Below, piece by piece: positions 1 through 6,457 of a stretch of DNA of 10,475 nucleotides. The DNA is taken from positions 1 through 10,475 of the forward strand of contig JAJZJD010000035.1 of the NCBI GenBank assembly GCA_021828445.1. Reading direction: 5' to 3'. Position 1 is the first letter of the stretch, and the number at the start of each line of letters is the position of its first letter. The DNA comes from a bacterium (lineage in GTDB: Bacteria > SZUA-79 > Acidulodesulfobacterales > Acidulodesulfobacteraceae). The position numbers were made by a program, and so were the translations under genes. The notes under the pieces are model-generated. The model was not told where the DNA came from. It did not search any database and saw only the letters and a program-made list of their open reading frames with translations.

Positions 1-3
1 AAA

Positions 4-396
4 ATGCAGTTTGACGAACGGTTCAACAGCCTTGAAACAAAATTTGATGCGCGTATTGACAGCCTTGAAACAAGAATAGACAGCTTAGAGATTAAGTTTG
101 ATGCTCGGATTGACAGCCTTGAAACAAGAATAGACAGCTTAGAGATTAAGTTCGATGCACGGATTGACAGTCTTGAATCAAGAATAGATGGCTTAGAGAT
201 TAAGTTTGATACGCGGATTGACAGTCTTGAAACAAGAATAGATGACGTAGATAAGAGGCTTTCATCTAAAATAGATGACGTAGACAAGAAGCTTTCATCT
301 AAAATAGATGACGTAGACAGGAGACTTACGCTGGGATTTACAATGATAATGGCAGTTCTTGCTGTTTTGGTGGCACTGCACTTTTATAGAGGATAA
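4..396 (+). CDS. Coiled-coil repeat protein with C-terminal membrane anchor (start uncertain)
   Basis: The 130-residue product is almost entirely a charged heptad/hendecad repeat. Residues 13-79 are four copies (the last partial) of an 18-residue unit of the form KFDARIDSLETRIDSLEI. Residues 79-111 are three 11-residue units of the form IDDVDKRLSSK. Residues about 110-127 (start LGFTMIMAV) form one hydrophobic helix followed by a short basic tail. This predicts a long coiled coil tethered to the membrane by its C-terminus. The ATG lies three bases from the window edge, so no ribosome site can be seen and the true start may be upstream. Similar short coiled-coil/TM proteins are common and mostly uncharacterised. 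I do not recognise a specific family and infer no function beyond oligomerisation at a membrane. Confidence 0.7.
   Translation: MQFDERFNSLETKFDARIDSLETRIDSLEIKFDARIDSLETRIDSLEIKFDARIDSLESRIDGLEIKFDTRIDSLETRIDDVDKRLSSKIDDVDKKLSSKIDDVDRRLTLGFTMIMAVLAVLVALHFYRG
40..240 (+). repeat. 54-bp in-frame tandem repeat, about 3.7 copies
   Basis: Units start at 40, 94, 148 and 202, each 54 bp (18 codons) with few differences. The repeat is in frame with the coiled-coil gene. Eighteen residues equals one heptad plus one hendecad, a period that keeps a coiled-coil stripe in register. The near identity at DNA level suggests recent expansion by slippage or unequal recombination. Confidence 0.85.
238..336 (+). 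repeat. 33-bp in-frame tandem repeat, 3 copies
   Basis: Units at 238-270, 271-303 and 304-336 encode an 11-residue hendecad (IDDVDKRLSSK and variants). They follow the 54-bp array directly and lead into the membrane segment. The third copy diverges at its end, where the hydrophobic helix begins. Confidence 0.8.
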
Positions 397-457
397 AAAG
401 GGTCATGATAAACAAACTAACTGAATAAAGGTGTTAGATAATTATTGAAAAAATAAT

Positions 458-847
458 ATGCTCAACATAAAACGGGTTTATGATGAACCCTCAGAAGGGG
501 ACGGCATAAGAATATTAATCGACAGGTTATGGCCGAGGGGTATAAATAAGGAAAAAGCCAGAATAAATTTCTGGTTTAAAGACATTGCTCCTTCAAACGA
601 ATTAAGAAAACTATTTCATTCATCGGCAATAGATTTTAATGAATTTAAAAAAAGATATTTGCAGGAACTTTCGGAATATAAACAAAGCCATAAGATGGTA
701 AGTGAAAGCGGCTCCGATAATTCGCTGGCGCAAATATCGGGATTTCTAAAAACCGGCGGAAAAAATATAACTTTGCTGTACGGGCTGAAAGACGAAATAA
801 GCAATAATGCTGCGGTACTAAAGGATTTTATATTAAAAGCATTATAA
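458..847 (+). CDS. DUF488 / YeaO-family protein
   Basis: The 129-residue product shows the DUF488 (YeaO-like) signature from its first residues. The N-terminus is KRVYDEPSEGDGIRILIDRL, continuing WPRGINKEKA, then a segment containing W-FKDIAPSNELRKLF. Near the C-terminus is LLYGLKDEISNNAAVLKDFI. Length and motif order match the family, whose members are small soluble cytoplasmic proteins of unknown biochemical role. There is no obvious Shine-Dalgarno site before the ATG. The upstream bases 441-456 form a weak AT hairpin (attatt/aataat), so translation may be modest. The gene stands alone, 61 bp after the coiled-coil gene and followed by a long spacer. A 246-bp reverse frame across it is a shadow. 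Confidence 0.88.
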   Translation: MLNIKRVYDEPSEGDGIRILIDRLWPRGINKEKARINFWFKDIAPSNELRKLFHSSAIDFNEFKKRYLQELSEYKQSHKMVSESGSDNSLAQISGFLKTGGKNITLLYGLKDEISNNAAVLKDFILKAL

Positions 848-910
848 ATCAACCAAATCATAACTGTTTTGCTTAGTTAGCTCCTCACTAATCCGCCACT
901 ACTTTCTTAT

Positions 911-960
911 TAAACAAATATTAACAAATATTAAAAAATATAAACAAATATTAAATTAAT
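911..960. repeat. 10-bp periodic A-tract block (five units)
   Basis: Five consecutive 10-bp units of the form t(t/a)aacaaata run from 911 to 960. Short A-tracts recur once per helical turn, the classical arrangement for intrinsically curved DNA. It lies in a spacer upstream of the promoter elements of the chemoreceptor gene. A regulatory role is inferred only. Confidence 0.6.
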
Positions 961-1209
961 TTCGGAAAGTTTGTTCATTAATTTTCGTAATTACCGCCCG
1001 GTTAAAAACATAATAACTGCCCAGTTGAAAATGTAAAACGTAAACTATGCTCGGTTTGATGCGTAATATATTAAGAATGTATTCCTGCCAACCTACTGAA
1101 TGTAAAATCGCCAATTTTGTTATCGCTCTGCAAATCCAGTTATATATTTATAATTCTCATGTTTTATATAACTAACCGTTATAATAAGCAAATAAGAACA
1201 TTTATAAAA

Positions 1210-1226
1210 CTGGCATGAAAATTGCA
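1210..1226 (+). promoter_or_regulatory. Putative sigma-54 (-24/-12) promoter upstream of MCP gene
   Basis: CTGGCATGAAAATTGCA matches the RpoN consensus YTGGCACGN4TTGCW with one difference (T for C in the -24 block). GG (1212-1213) and GC (1224-1225) are exactly 12 bp apart, as required. Transcription would start near 1237, giving a leader of about 275 nt before the chemoreceptor start at 1512. An upstream activator site was not identified. Confidence 0.6.
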
Positions 1227-1230
1227 AGTT

Positions 1231-1278
1231 TACTGTTTAATATTACTACTGTTTAATATTACTACTGTTTAACATTTT
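1231..1278. repeat. 16-bp tandem repeat, about 2.5 copies
   Basis: Units tactgtttaatattac at 1231-1246 and 1247-1262 are identical. A third, partial copy begins at 1263 and decays. The block sits at the predicted start point of the sigma-54-like promoter. Confidence 0.75.
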
Positions 1279-1310
1279 TGCTATTTAATATTGCTAATAT
1301 TTATAAAAAT

Positions 1311-1426
1311 TGCTGATTTAATATTGTAAATTAATATATTGACAGAAAGAGTATATTTTTAATTTATATGCTGATTAAATATTGTAAATTAATATATTGA
1401 CAGAAAGAGTATGTTTTTAATTTATA
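1311..1426. repeat. 58-bp tandem duplication carrying TTGACA motifs
   Basis: Units 1311-1368 and 1369-1426 differ at only two positions that I can see. Each contains TTGACA (1339-1344 and 1397-1402), followed 18 bp later by TTTATA (1363-1368 and 1421-1426). The duplication therefore copies a whole candidate promoter. Confidence 0.8.
1397..1426 (+). promoter_or_regulatory. Candidate sigma-70 promoter (second copy; first copy at 1339-1368)
   Basis: A perfect -35 hexamer TTGACA is followed after 18 bp by TTTATA as a weak -10. The same arrangement occurs 58 bp upstream. In DNA this AT-rich many -10-like hexamers occur by chance, so the exact -10 is uncertain. The -35 is the informative part. It would drive the MCP gene at 1512. 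Confidence 0.4.
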
Positions 1427-1511
1427 CATTGTATTATATAATATAATAATATATATTAAAAATAAATTTTAAATAAAAAAAATAAAAAAGTAGAAAAAGA
1501 GAGGTATCCAA

Positions 1512-2855
1512 ATGCTGTTTAAAAATCTATTCAGCGATATCATGATAAAATTAATATCTATTTATGTTTTTATGGTACTAATATTTGTTATACCTTTTGT
1601 TATAAGCTGGTCTTATATTGCTGATATCGCCGATAAATACAATAAAAATTTAGGCGTGTTAAATGCCCGCAATATCGCTATTGCTGGAAGTATCGGCAAA
1701 GAGTTGGCAAGGGACAGATTTATTTCTATAGTCGCCGCATGTGTAATTATTGTTGTGGGTATGGCGATATCTGCTGTATTAATATACTTTTTGCTCGTAA
1801 AACCTTTTAAAGAAATAAGCACAGTCACAGATAATTTTGAAAAAAGCGGTTTATCTATGGCAGATGATACGGGGCGGCGGGCAAAGGATGTCAATGGAGT
1901 CCTGAAAAGATTGAACGCGGCTGCAGGAGAGATAAGCGTTTTTACCAATTCTTTAAATATGTATTTGGATTTTATAAATAACCGCAATTTAACCGATATC
2001 GGCAATGCTTTAAGTTCGGAACATACCGGAGGAAAGAATGAAGGTTTTATGAGATTTCAATCTGATTTTGTTGAGGCAATTAACGTTATTGCAAACGATA
2101 TCAAAAAAATTAAAAATGAATTAATCGATATAGCTAACGAATTTGCAACATTATTGGCACGTATAAGCGAACTTAATAATTCGGGAGAGGAACAGTTCAA
2201 CGAGCTGTTGCTGAGCGCCTCGACCATAAAAGAAAATACAAAAACAATAAACAGCATAGCTTCGTTAAGTATTAAATCCAGAGAAAAGGCAGATAATATA
2301 GTAGAGATGATAAGCAGTAATGCATCCGATTTTTTAGATTTAAATGATTCAATACAAAAAATTCACGAAAGTACTCAAAAAATCACCAACATCATAACGG
2401 TAATCGGAGAAATCGCCGACCAGACAAATCTTCTTTCCCTTAATGCAGCGATAGAAGCCGCAAGAGCGGGAGAACAAGGAAGAGGATTTGCAGTCGTGGC
2501 GGACGAAGTAAAAAAATTAGCTGAAAAAGTTTCTAAAGCTACCAAAGACGTATCAGGGCTTATTAAAGAAACTGAAAGCAGGGTTTCCAACGGAGTAGAT
2601 ATAGTAAACAAGATTGTTGAGTCCAATAGTTTTATGAACAAAGAAACCGATTCTATAAAAGAAGATATAGATAATCTTGCATCTGCCATAGAAGAACAAA
2701 ATGCATCTATGGAAGAGTTAAGCCGGTCGTCCGTAAAAATATCTTCGGAAGCCAAACAGATATCGGATTCTACATCTAACATAGTAGAAGAAGTGCTGCA
2801 GATGGTCGATAAAATGGATAAAGCGTCGGGTATTACAAATCTTTATAACCTATAA
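1512..2855 (+). CDS. Methyl-accepting chemotaxis protein (transmembrane)
   Basis: The 447-residue chemoreceptor has two membrane helices, at about residues 14-36 and 71-95. They enclose only about 34 periplasmic residues, too few for a typical ligand-binding domain. A divergent HAMP-like linker starts at K97-P98-F99. The cytoplasmic signalling helices follow, with the highly conserved hairpin tip at about residues 298-335: [20 protein letters not shown], then [12 protein letters not shown]. This tip binds CheA/CheW in chemotaxis arrays. The C-terminus (ITNLYNL) lacks a recognisable CheR-tethering NWETF-like pentapeptide. The start is supported by GAGAGGT six bases upstream. The gene is monocistronic, with possible sigma-54 and sigma-70 promoters in the spacer before it. 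The short periplasmic loop suggests it senses membrane, redox or intracellular signals, but the ligand cannot be inferred. Confidence 0.95.
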   Translation: MLFKNLFSDIMIKLISIYVFMVLIFVIPFVISWSYIADIADKYNKNLGVLNARNIAIAGSIGKELARDRFISIVAACVIIVVGMAISAVLIYFLLVKPFKEISTVTDNFEKSGLSMADDTGRRAKDVNGVLKRLNAAAGEISVFTNSLNMYLDFINNRNLTDIGNALSSEHTGGKNEGFMRFQSDFVEAINVIANDIKKIKNELIDIANEFATLLARISELNNSGEEQFNELLLSASTIKENTKTINSIASLSIKSREKADNIVEMISSNASDFLDLNDSIQKIHESTQKITNIITVIGEIADQTNLLSLNAAIEAARAGEQGRGFAVVADEVKKLAEKVSKATKDVSGLIKETESRVSNGVDIVNKIVESNSFMNKETDSIKEDIDNLASAIEEQNASMEELSRSSVKISSEAKQISDSTSNIVEEVLQMVDKMDKASGITNLYNL

Positions 2856-2867
2856 ATATAAATTATG

Positions 2868-3010
2868 TAAATAAATACGGCATTATTATAACATTTAAAT
2901 TAATATTAGACATTTAATCCCGCAATAGTCTTTTCTATTATTTAAATAAATAAGGCATTATTATAACATTTAAATTAATGTTAGACATTTATATGTAATA
3001 GCATTTTCTA
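2868..3010. repeat. 75-bp tandem duplication upstream of the hydrogenase cluster
   Basis: A block starting taaataaata at 2868 recurs at 2943. The first 46 or so bases (through ggcattattataacattt and ttagacattta) match with two differences. The tails (atagtcttttcta versus atagcattttcta) remain related. It occupies most of the spacer between the MCP gene and the hydrogenase small-subunit gene, so it probably contains or overlaps the hydrogenase promoter. I cannot identify a confident -35/-10 pair. Confidence 0.8.
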
Positions 3011-3011
3011 C

Positions 3012-3035
3012 CCGGATTCCTGCCAAAGCAGGTTG
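3012..3035. repeat. Small palindromic element (degenerate CCGGATTCC-type repeat)
   Basis: The sequence ccggattcctgccaaagcagg contains a stem cctgc (3019-3023) / gcagg (3028-3032) with a caaa loop. Its head and stem position resemble the element at 8600-8627. Both lie just upstream of the Shine-Dalgarno site of a hydrogenase gene. It may act in the leader RNA or simply be a dispersed REP-like repeat. Confidence 0.5.
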
Positions 3036-3078
3036 GGGGCAGCTTAGTTAACGAAAAAAACGAGGAGGTTGTAAAATA

Positions 3079-4071
3079 ATGACTGAAAAACCTAAAATCA
3101 GCATGTATTGGGCATCGTCTTGCGGAGGATGTGAGATTGCTTTGGTTAATATAAACGAAAAAATAATAGACTTGGATGCCAACTTTGATTTCATGTTCTG
3201 TCCATGTTTATTGGATACGAAGAAAAGCGATGTGAAGGAGCTTCCTGACGAAGATATTTTTATAACCTTTTTTAATGGCGGCATAAGAACGAAAGAAAAC
3301 GAAGAGATGGCGCACCTTTTGAGAAAAAAATCAAAAATCCTTATTGCCTTCGGTTCCTGCGCCTATGAAGGCTGTATACCAGCTCTGGCAAACTTATTTT
3401 CTAAAAATGAACTTTTTAATACCGTTTATACCGATAATTTTACTATTGATAATCCTTTAAATGTTCTGCCTGTCCCAAAATCCGCTGTTCCTGAAGGAGA
3501 AATTGAGATTCCGCAGTTTTGCGACGCATTAAAGACACTTTCTCAGGTTGTTGACGTAGATTATTTTATTCCGGGGTGCCCGCCGGAATCGAAGCAGATA
3601 TGGAACGTCATTGAGCTTGTTATTTCGGGAGCATCGCTTCCTGCAAAAGGTTCGGTTATAGGCGCAGGTGCTTCTTCTGTCTGTGTCGAATGCGACAGAA
3701 AAAAAGAAGAAAAAAAGATAAAAAAAATTTATAGAAATTACGAGATAATTCCAGAAAAAGAAAAATGTCTTTTGGAACAGGGTCTAATATGTATGGGTAT
3801 TGCCACAAGGGACGGCTGCGGCGCCTTGTGTCCCAAGGTCAATATGCCATGTACCGGATGCTACGGTCCTCCGGAAGGCGTGCTCGACCAAGGCGCTAAA
3901 ATGGTTTCCGCGCTAGGTTCAATAATAAACGTGGATAGAATTAAGGGACTGGATGATGAAAAGATAACAGAAAAAATTAATGAAGTCATAGAGTCTATAC
4001 CAGACCCGGCAGGTTTGTTTTATAAGTACAGCCTTGCAGATTCTATTCTAAGAAGAAAAGTTAATATTTAG
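3079..4071 (+). CDS. mvhG: [NiFe] hydrogenase small subunit, MvhG-like (group 3c type)
   Basis: This 330-residue iron-sulfur subunit relays electrons from the NiFe site of the large subunit. The N-terminus has MYWASSCGGCE (C15, C18), then FGSCAYEGC (C94, C99) and PGCPPE (C167). These provide the ligands for the proximal 4Fe-4S cluster. The C-terminal half has CVEC (C202, C205), C238, GCGALC (C247, C251) and PCTGCYGP (C258, C261), enough for two more clusters. The phrase CTGCYGPPEGVLDQGAKM is typical of MvhG/FrhG-type subunits. There is no Tat signal peptide, so the enzyme is cytoplasmic. AGGAGG at 3063-3068 fixes the start. The large-subunit gene follows after a 242-bp AT repeat spacer. Gene context (mvhA, hdrA, mvhD) favours the Hdr-linked class over F420-reducing Frh. 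Confidence 0.93.
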   Translation: MTEKPKISMYWASSCGGCEIALVNINEKIIDLDANFDFMFCPCLLDTKKSDVKELPDEDIFITFFNGGIRTKENEEMAHLLRKKSKILIAFGSCAYEGCIPALANLFSKNELFNTVYTDNFTIDNPLNVLPVPKSAVPEGEIEIPQFCDALKTLSQVVDVDYFIPGCPPESKQIWNVIELVISGASLPAKGSVIGAGASSVCVECDRKKEEKKIKKIYRNYEIIPEKEKCLLEQGLICMGIATRDGCGALCPKVNMPCTGCYGPPEGVLDQGAKMVSALGSIINVDRIKGLDDEKITEKINEVIESIPDPAGLFYKYSLADSILRRKVNI

Positions 4072-4112
4072 TTTTAAAAATTGCAAAACAACTTAATAAC
4101 TTATTTATAAGG

Positions 4113-4280
4113 TATAAATATATATAAATATAATATAAATATAATATAAATATAATATAAATATATATAAATATATATAAATATAATATAAATATGTATA
4201 AATATAATATAAATATAATATAAATATGTATAAATATAATATAAATATAATATAAATATTTATAAATATAATATAAATAT
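4113..4280. repeat. AT-only minisatellite between hydrogenase subunit genes
   Basis: This block of about 168 bp contains almost only A and T. The basic unit is aaatataatat (11 bp). From 4190 a higher-order 32-bp unit is visible: aaatatgtat plus two 11-mers, starting at 4190 and 4222, with a variant (aaatatttat) at 4254. The DNA is close to self-complementary and phased near the helical repeat, so it should melt or bend easily. It separates mvhG from mvhA, whose products are stoichiometric partners. Confidence 0.9.
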
Positions 4281-4313
4281 GGTTACGATATATAAATAAT
4301 ATGGGGAAGCGCT

Positions 4314-5828
4314 ATGAAAAAAATATCTATAGACCCGGTAACAAGGCTGGAAGGGCACGGCAGGATAGACATATTTTTAGACGACGAAGGAAACGTCGAA
4401 AACACTTATTTCATAGTTCCGGAATTAAGGGGGTTCGAGCAGTTCTGCGTAGGCAGGCTTGCCGAAGATATGCCTGTTTTGACGAACAGGATATGCGGCG
4501 TCTGTCCCGAAGCGCATCATATGGCATCCGTTAAAGCGTTGGATATGCTTTTCGGGGTCGAACCTCCCGCGGCTGCCAAAAAAATAAGGGAACTGCTGTA
4601 TATGGCTTTTTTCGTTACCGACCATACGACGCATTTTTATGCGCTGGGCGGACCGGATTTTATAGTCGGACCGGATGCACCGCCTTCGGAAAGGAATATT
4701 CTTGGCGTTATACGTAAAGTCGGCATCGATATAGGAAAAGAAGTCATAGGCACAAGGGCGAGAAACCATCATGTGATAGAAATGCTCGGCGGGAGGGGCG
4801 TTCACCTTACCGGGGGATTACCGGGCGGCTGGAGCAAATCGCTTTCAAAAGAAGAGATAGAAGAAATTAAAGATACGGCAAAAAAAAATATAGATTTTGC
4901 GCTTTTTTCATTGAAAACCTTTGACGATATAGTATTGAATAATCCTGTATATAAAGAGCTTATCATGTCCGATATTTATGTTCATAAAACGTATTATATG
5001 GGAACGGTTGATGAAAACAACAGGGTTAATTTTTATAACGGCAAAATCAGAATAGTGGACCCGGAAGGAAACGAATACGTAAAATACGATTCCGCCGATT
5101 ACGCGGAACATATTGCCGAAAGAGTCGAACCGTGGACATATCTTAAATATCCTTATATAAAGAAAATCGGATGGAAGGGCTTTGTTGACGGGGCGGATAG
5201 CGGGGTTTACTGTGCCACTCCTCTGTCGAGGCTGAATGTATCAGATAAAATGGCAACGCTGCTGGCGCAAGAAAATTTCGAGCGGATGTATGATACTCTA
5301 AGCGGCAAAGGCGCTAACGGAAGATATAAACCTGTCCATCACAGGTTAGCAACCCACTGGGCGAGATTAATAGAACTCTTGTACGCTGCAGAACATATGC
5401 TGGAGCTTGCAAACGACGGCGAAATCGGTTCGGATAATGTAAGGACGATACCTAATGGTGTCCACTGTCTGCCGAAAGCTGACGAAGCTGTCGGCATAGG
5501 TTCGGTAGAGGCGCCGAGAGGAACGCTGACGCACCATTATGTTTCAGACAAAAACGGGGTTATTAAAAAGGTAAATATGATAGTTGGAACTACAAATAAT
5601 TATGCCCCTATGACTATGTCAATAAAAAGGGCAGCCGAAAAGCTTATAATTAAAGGAAAGGTTGTGGAAGAGGGACTGTTAAATAAGATAGAAATGGCTT
5701 TCAGGCTTTATGACCCTTGCCTGTCCTGTTCTACACATTCCTTGCCGGGACAGATGCCTTTAATAATAAATATAAAAAATAAAGACGGAGAGACATTCAA
5801 AACAATAACAAGAAATTCATGGGATTGA
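4314..5828 (+). CDS. mvhA: [NiFe] hydrogenase large (catalytic) subunit, MvhA-like
   Basis: The 504-residue catalytic subunit holds the NiFe(CN)2CO centre that splits or makes H2. The N-terminal PVTRLEGHGRI is typical of the family. The L1 motif RICGVCPEAHH gives the ligands C61 and C64. The L2 motif DPCLSCSTH near the C-terminus gives C469 and C472, with H475. Residues 476-504 form a C-terminal extension expected to be removed by the maturation protease encoded next door. All four nickel-ligand cysteines are cysteine codons; there is no in-frame TGA selenocysteine. The start at 4314 is preferred: TGGGGAAG at 4302-4309 lies just upstream and the conserved N-terminus begins there. An out-of-frame ATG at 4301 opens only a 77-codon shadow. 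The protease gene follows after 7 bp. Confidence 0.95.
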   Translation: MKKISIDPVTRLEGHGRIDIFLDDEGNVENTYFIVPELRGFEQFCVGRLAEDMPVLTNRICGVCPEAHHMASVKALDMLFGVEPPAAAKKIRELLYMAFFVTDHTTHFYALGGPDFIVGPDAPPSERNILGVIRKVGIDIGKEVIGTRARNHHVIEMLGGRGVHLTGGLPGGWSKSLSKEEIEEIKDTAKKNIDFALFSLKTFDDIVLNNPVYKELIMSDIYVHKTYYMGTVDENNRVNFYNGKIRIVDPEGNEYVKYDSADYAEHIAERVEPWTYLKYPYIKKIGWKGFVDGADSGVYCATPLSRLNVSDKMATLLAQENFERMYDTLSGKGANGRYKPVHHRLATHWARLIELLYAAEHMLELANDGEIGSDNVRTIPNGVHCLPKADEAVGIGSVEAPRGTLTHHYVSDKNGVIKKVNMIVGTTNNYAPMTMSIKRAAEKLIIKGKVVEEGLLNKIEMAFRLYDPCLSCSTHSLPGQMPLIINIKNKDGETFKTITRNSWD

Positions 5829-5835
5829 TATAAAT

Positions 5836-6441
5836 ATGAAAACAGTAGTTATAGGAATAGGCAATTCGATATTATCCGATGACAGCGTCGGTATAAAAGC
5901 AGTGCAGGCAATACGGGCTGCGTTTTATGCGGATGAATCAAAAGATGAATTAAAAGATGAATCAAAAAAAATGCGAAGAAAAGAAGCCGTTGAATTTGCA
6001 AAAGTACATTCGGGAGCTGTCATTGAGAGTGCATCGCAACAATGTTTTATCGCACAGCGCAGCAAGCAATCTCGGGCAAATGTTAAATTTATAGAAACGT
6101 CCACCGGCGGAATAAACCTTATGGAACATATGGCGGGATTTCAAAGGGCGGTAATAATAGACGCCATCGTCACGGGCAAGCATAAGGCCGGCACTGTTTT
6201 TAAATTTATTTATCCGGATATGCCTTATACAAGAAATACCGTCTCGACTCACGATATGGACATGCCCATGGCGCTTGAAATGGGAAAATATCTCGGCATT
6301 ACTTTGCCGTCCGAAATCGTTATATTTGCGGTAGAGGCAAAAGATACCGTGAATTTCGGCGAGAATCTGACGGGAGAAGTGAAAACCGCCATGAGAAGCG
6401 TGGTCAGTGAAATTAAATGCTTATTGGCAAATTATAACTAA
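5836..6441 (+). CDS. Hydrogenase maturation protease (HyaD/HycI/HybD family) with internal insertion
   Basis: The 201-residue enzyme belongs to the nickel-sensing endopeptidase family that cleaves the C-terminal tail of [NiFe] large subunits. It has the N-terminal GIGNSILSDDSVG motif. Metal-binding positions equivalent to HybD E16, D62 and H93 are D16, D109 (VIIDAI) and H139 (STHDMD). Conserved STGGINLMEHMAGFQRAVII lies in the middle. It is longer than usual for the family (about 150-170). Residues about 31-81, between the first helix and NVKFIETSTGG, form an insertion rich in D/E/S/K and containing three DES/LK repeats, unlike relatives I know. It begins 7 bp after mvhA without a clear Shine-Dalgarno site, which suggests translational coupling. 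It most likely processes the adjacent large subunit. Confidence 0.88.
   Translation: MKTVVIGIGNSILSDDSVGIKAVQAIRAAFYADESKDELKDESKKMRRKEAVEFAKVHSGAVIESASQQCFIAQRSKQSRANVKFIETSTGGINLMEHMAGFQRAVIIDAIVTGKHKAGTVFKFIYPDMPYTRNTVSTHDMDMPMALEMGKYLGITLPSEIVIFAVEAKDTVNFGENLTGEVKTAMRSVVSEIKCLLANYN
5932..5967 (+). repeat. 12-bp in-frame tandem repeat in the protease gene, 3 copies
   Basis: Three units gatgaatcaaaa, gatgaattaaaa and gatgaatcaaaa encode DESK-DELK-DESK. They lie at the start of the non-family insertion, consistent with slippage-driven growth of a surface loop. Confidence 0.85.
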
Positions 6442-6457
6442 TAAAAGGAGGCGGATT

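Larger units (their letters stand above)
848..1511. other. Gene-free AT-rich intergenic region
   Basis: This 664-bp stretch has no supportable ORF. It contains a 10-bp periodic A-rich block (911-960), a sigma-54-like promoter (1210-1226), 16-bp repeats (1231-1278), a 58-bp tandem duplication with TTGACA motifs (1311-1426) and a poly-A/AT leader up to the MCP Shine-Dalgarno site (GAGAGGT, 1499-1505). A loose 20-bp repeat (about 993-1012 and 1016-1035, core gccc-gtt) is also visible. No convincing intrinsic terminator follows the DUF488 gene. Confidence 0.7.

Noticed and set aside
350..363. TGGCAGTTCTTGCT as a sigma-54 promoter before the DUF488 gene
   Set aside because: GG and GC are 10 rather than 12 bp apart, and it lies inside the membrane-helix codons of the coiled-coil gene.
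1169..1181. 13-bp word taactaaccgtta, repeated at 8551-8563, as a shared operator
   Set aside because: Only two copies, in unrelated positions, of an AT-rich word. Chance is a sufficient explanation.
911..1426. CRISPR-like array in the AT-rich spacer
   Set aside because: The repeats are direct tandem units with no regular unique spacers, and no cas genes are present.
2375..2782. 135-codon reverse frame inside the MCP gene
   Set aside because: It is a shadow of the repetitive, helix-coding MCP signalling domain and shows no independent signal.
4301..4534. 77-codon forward frame at the mvhA start
   Set aside because: It is an arginine-rich out-of-frame shadow over the conserved mvhA N-terminus.
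6407..6457. Upstream ATG of hdrA (17 extra codons)
   Set aside because: It overlaps the end of the protease gene, lacks a ribosome site and adds no family sequence. The ATG at 6458 has AAAGGAGG at ideal spacing.
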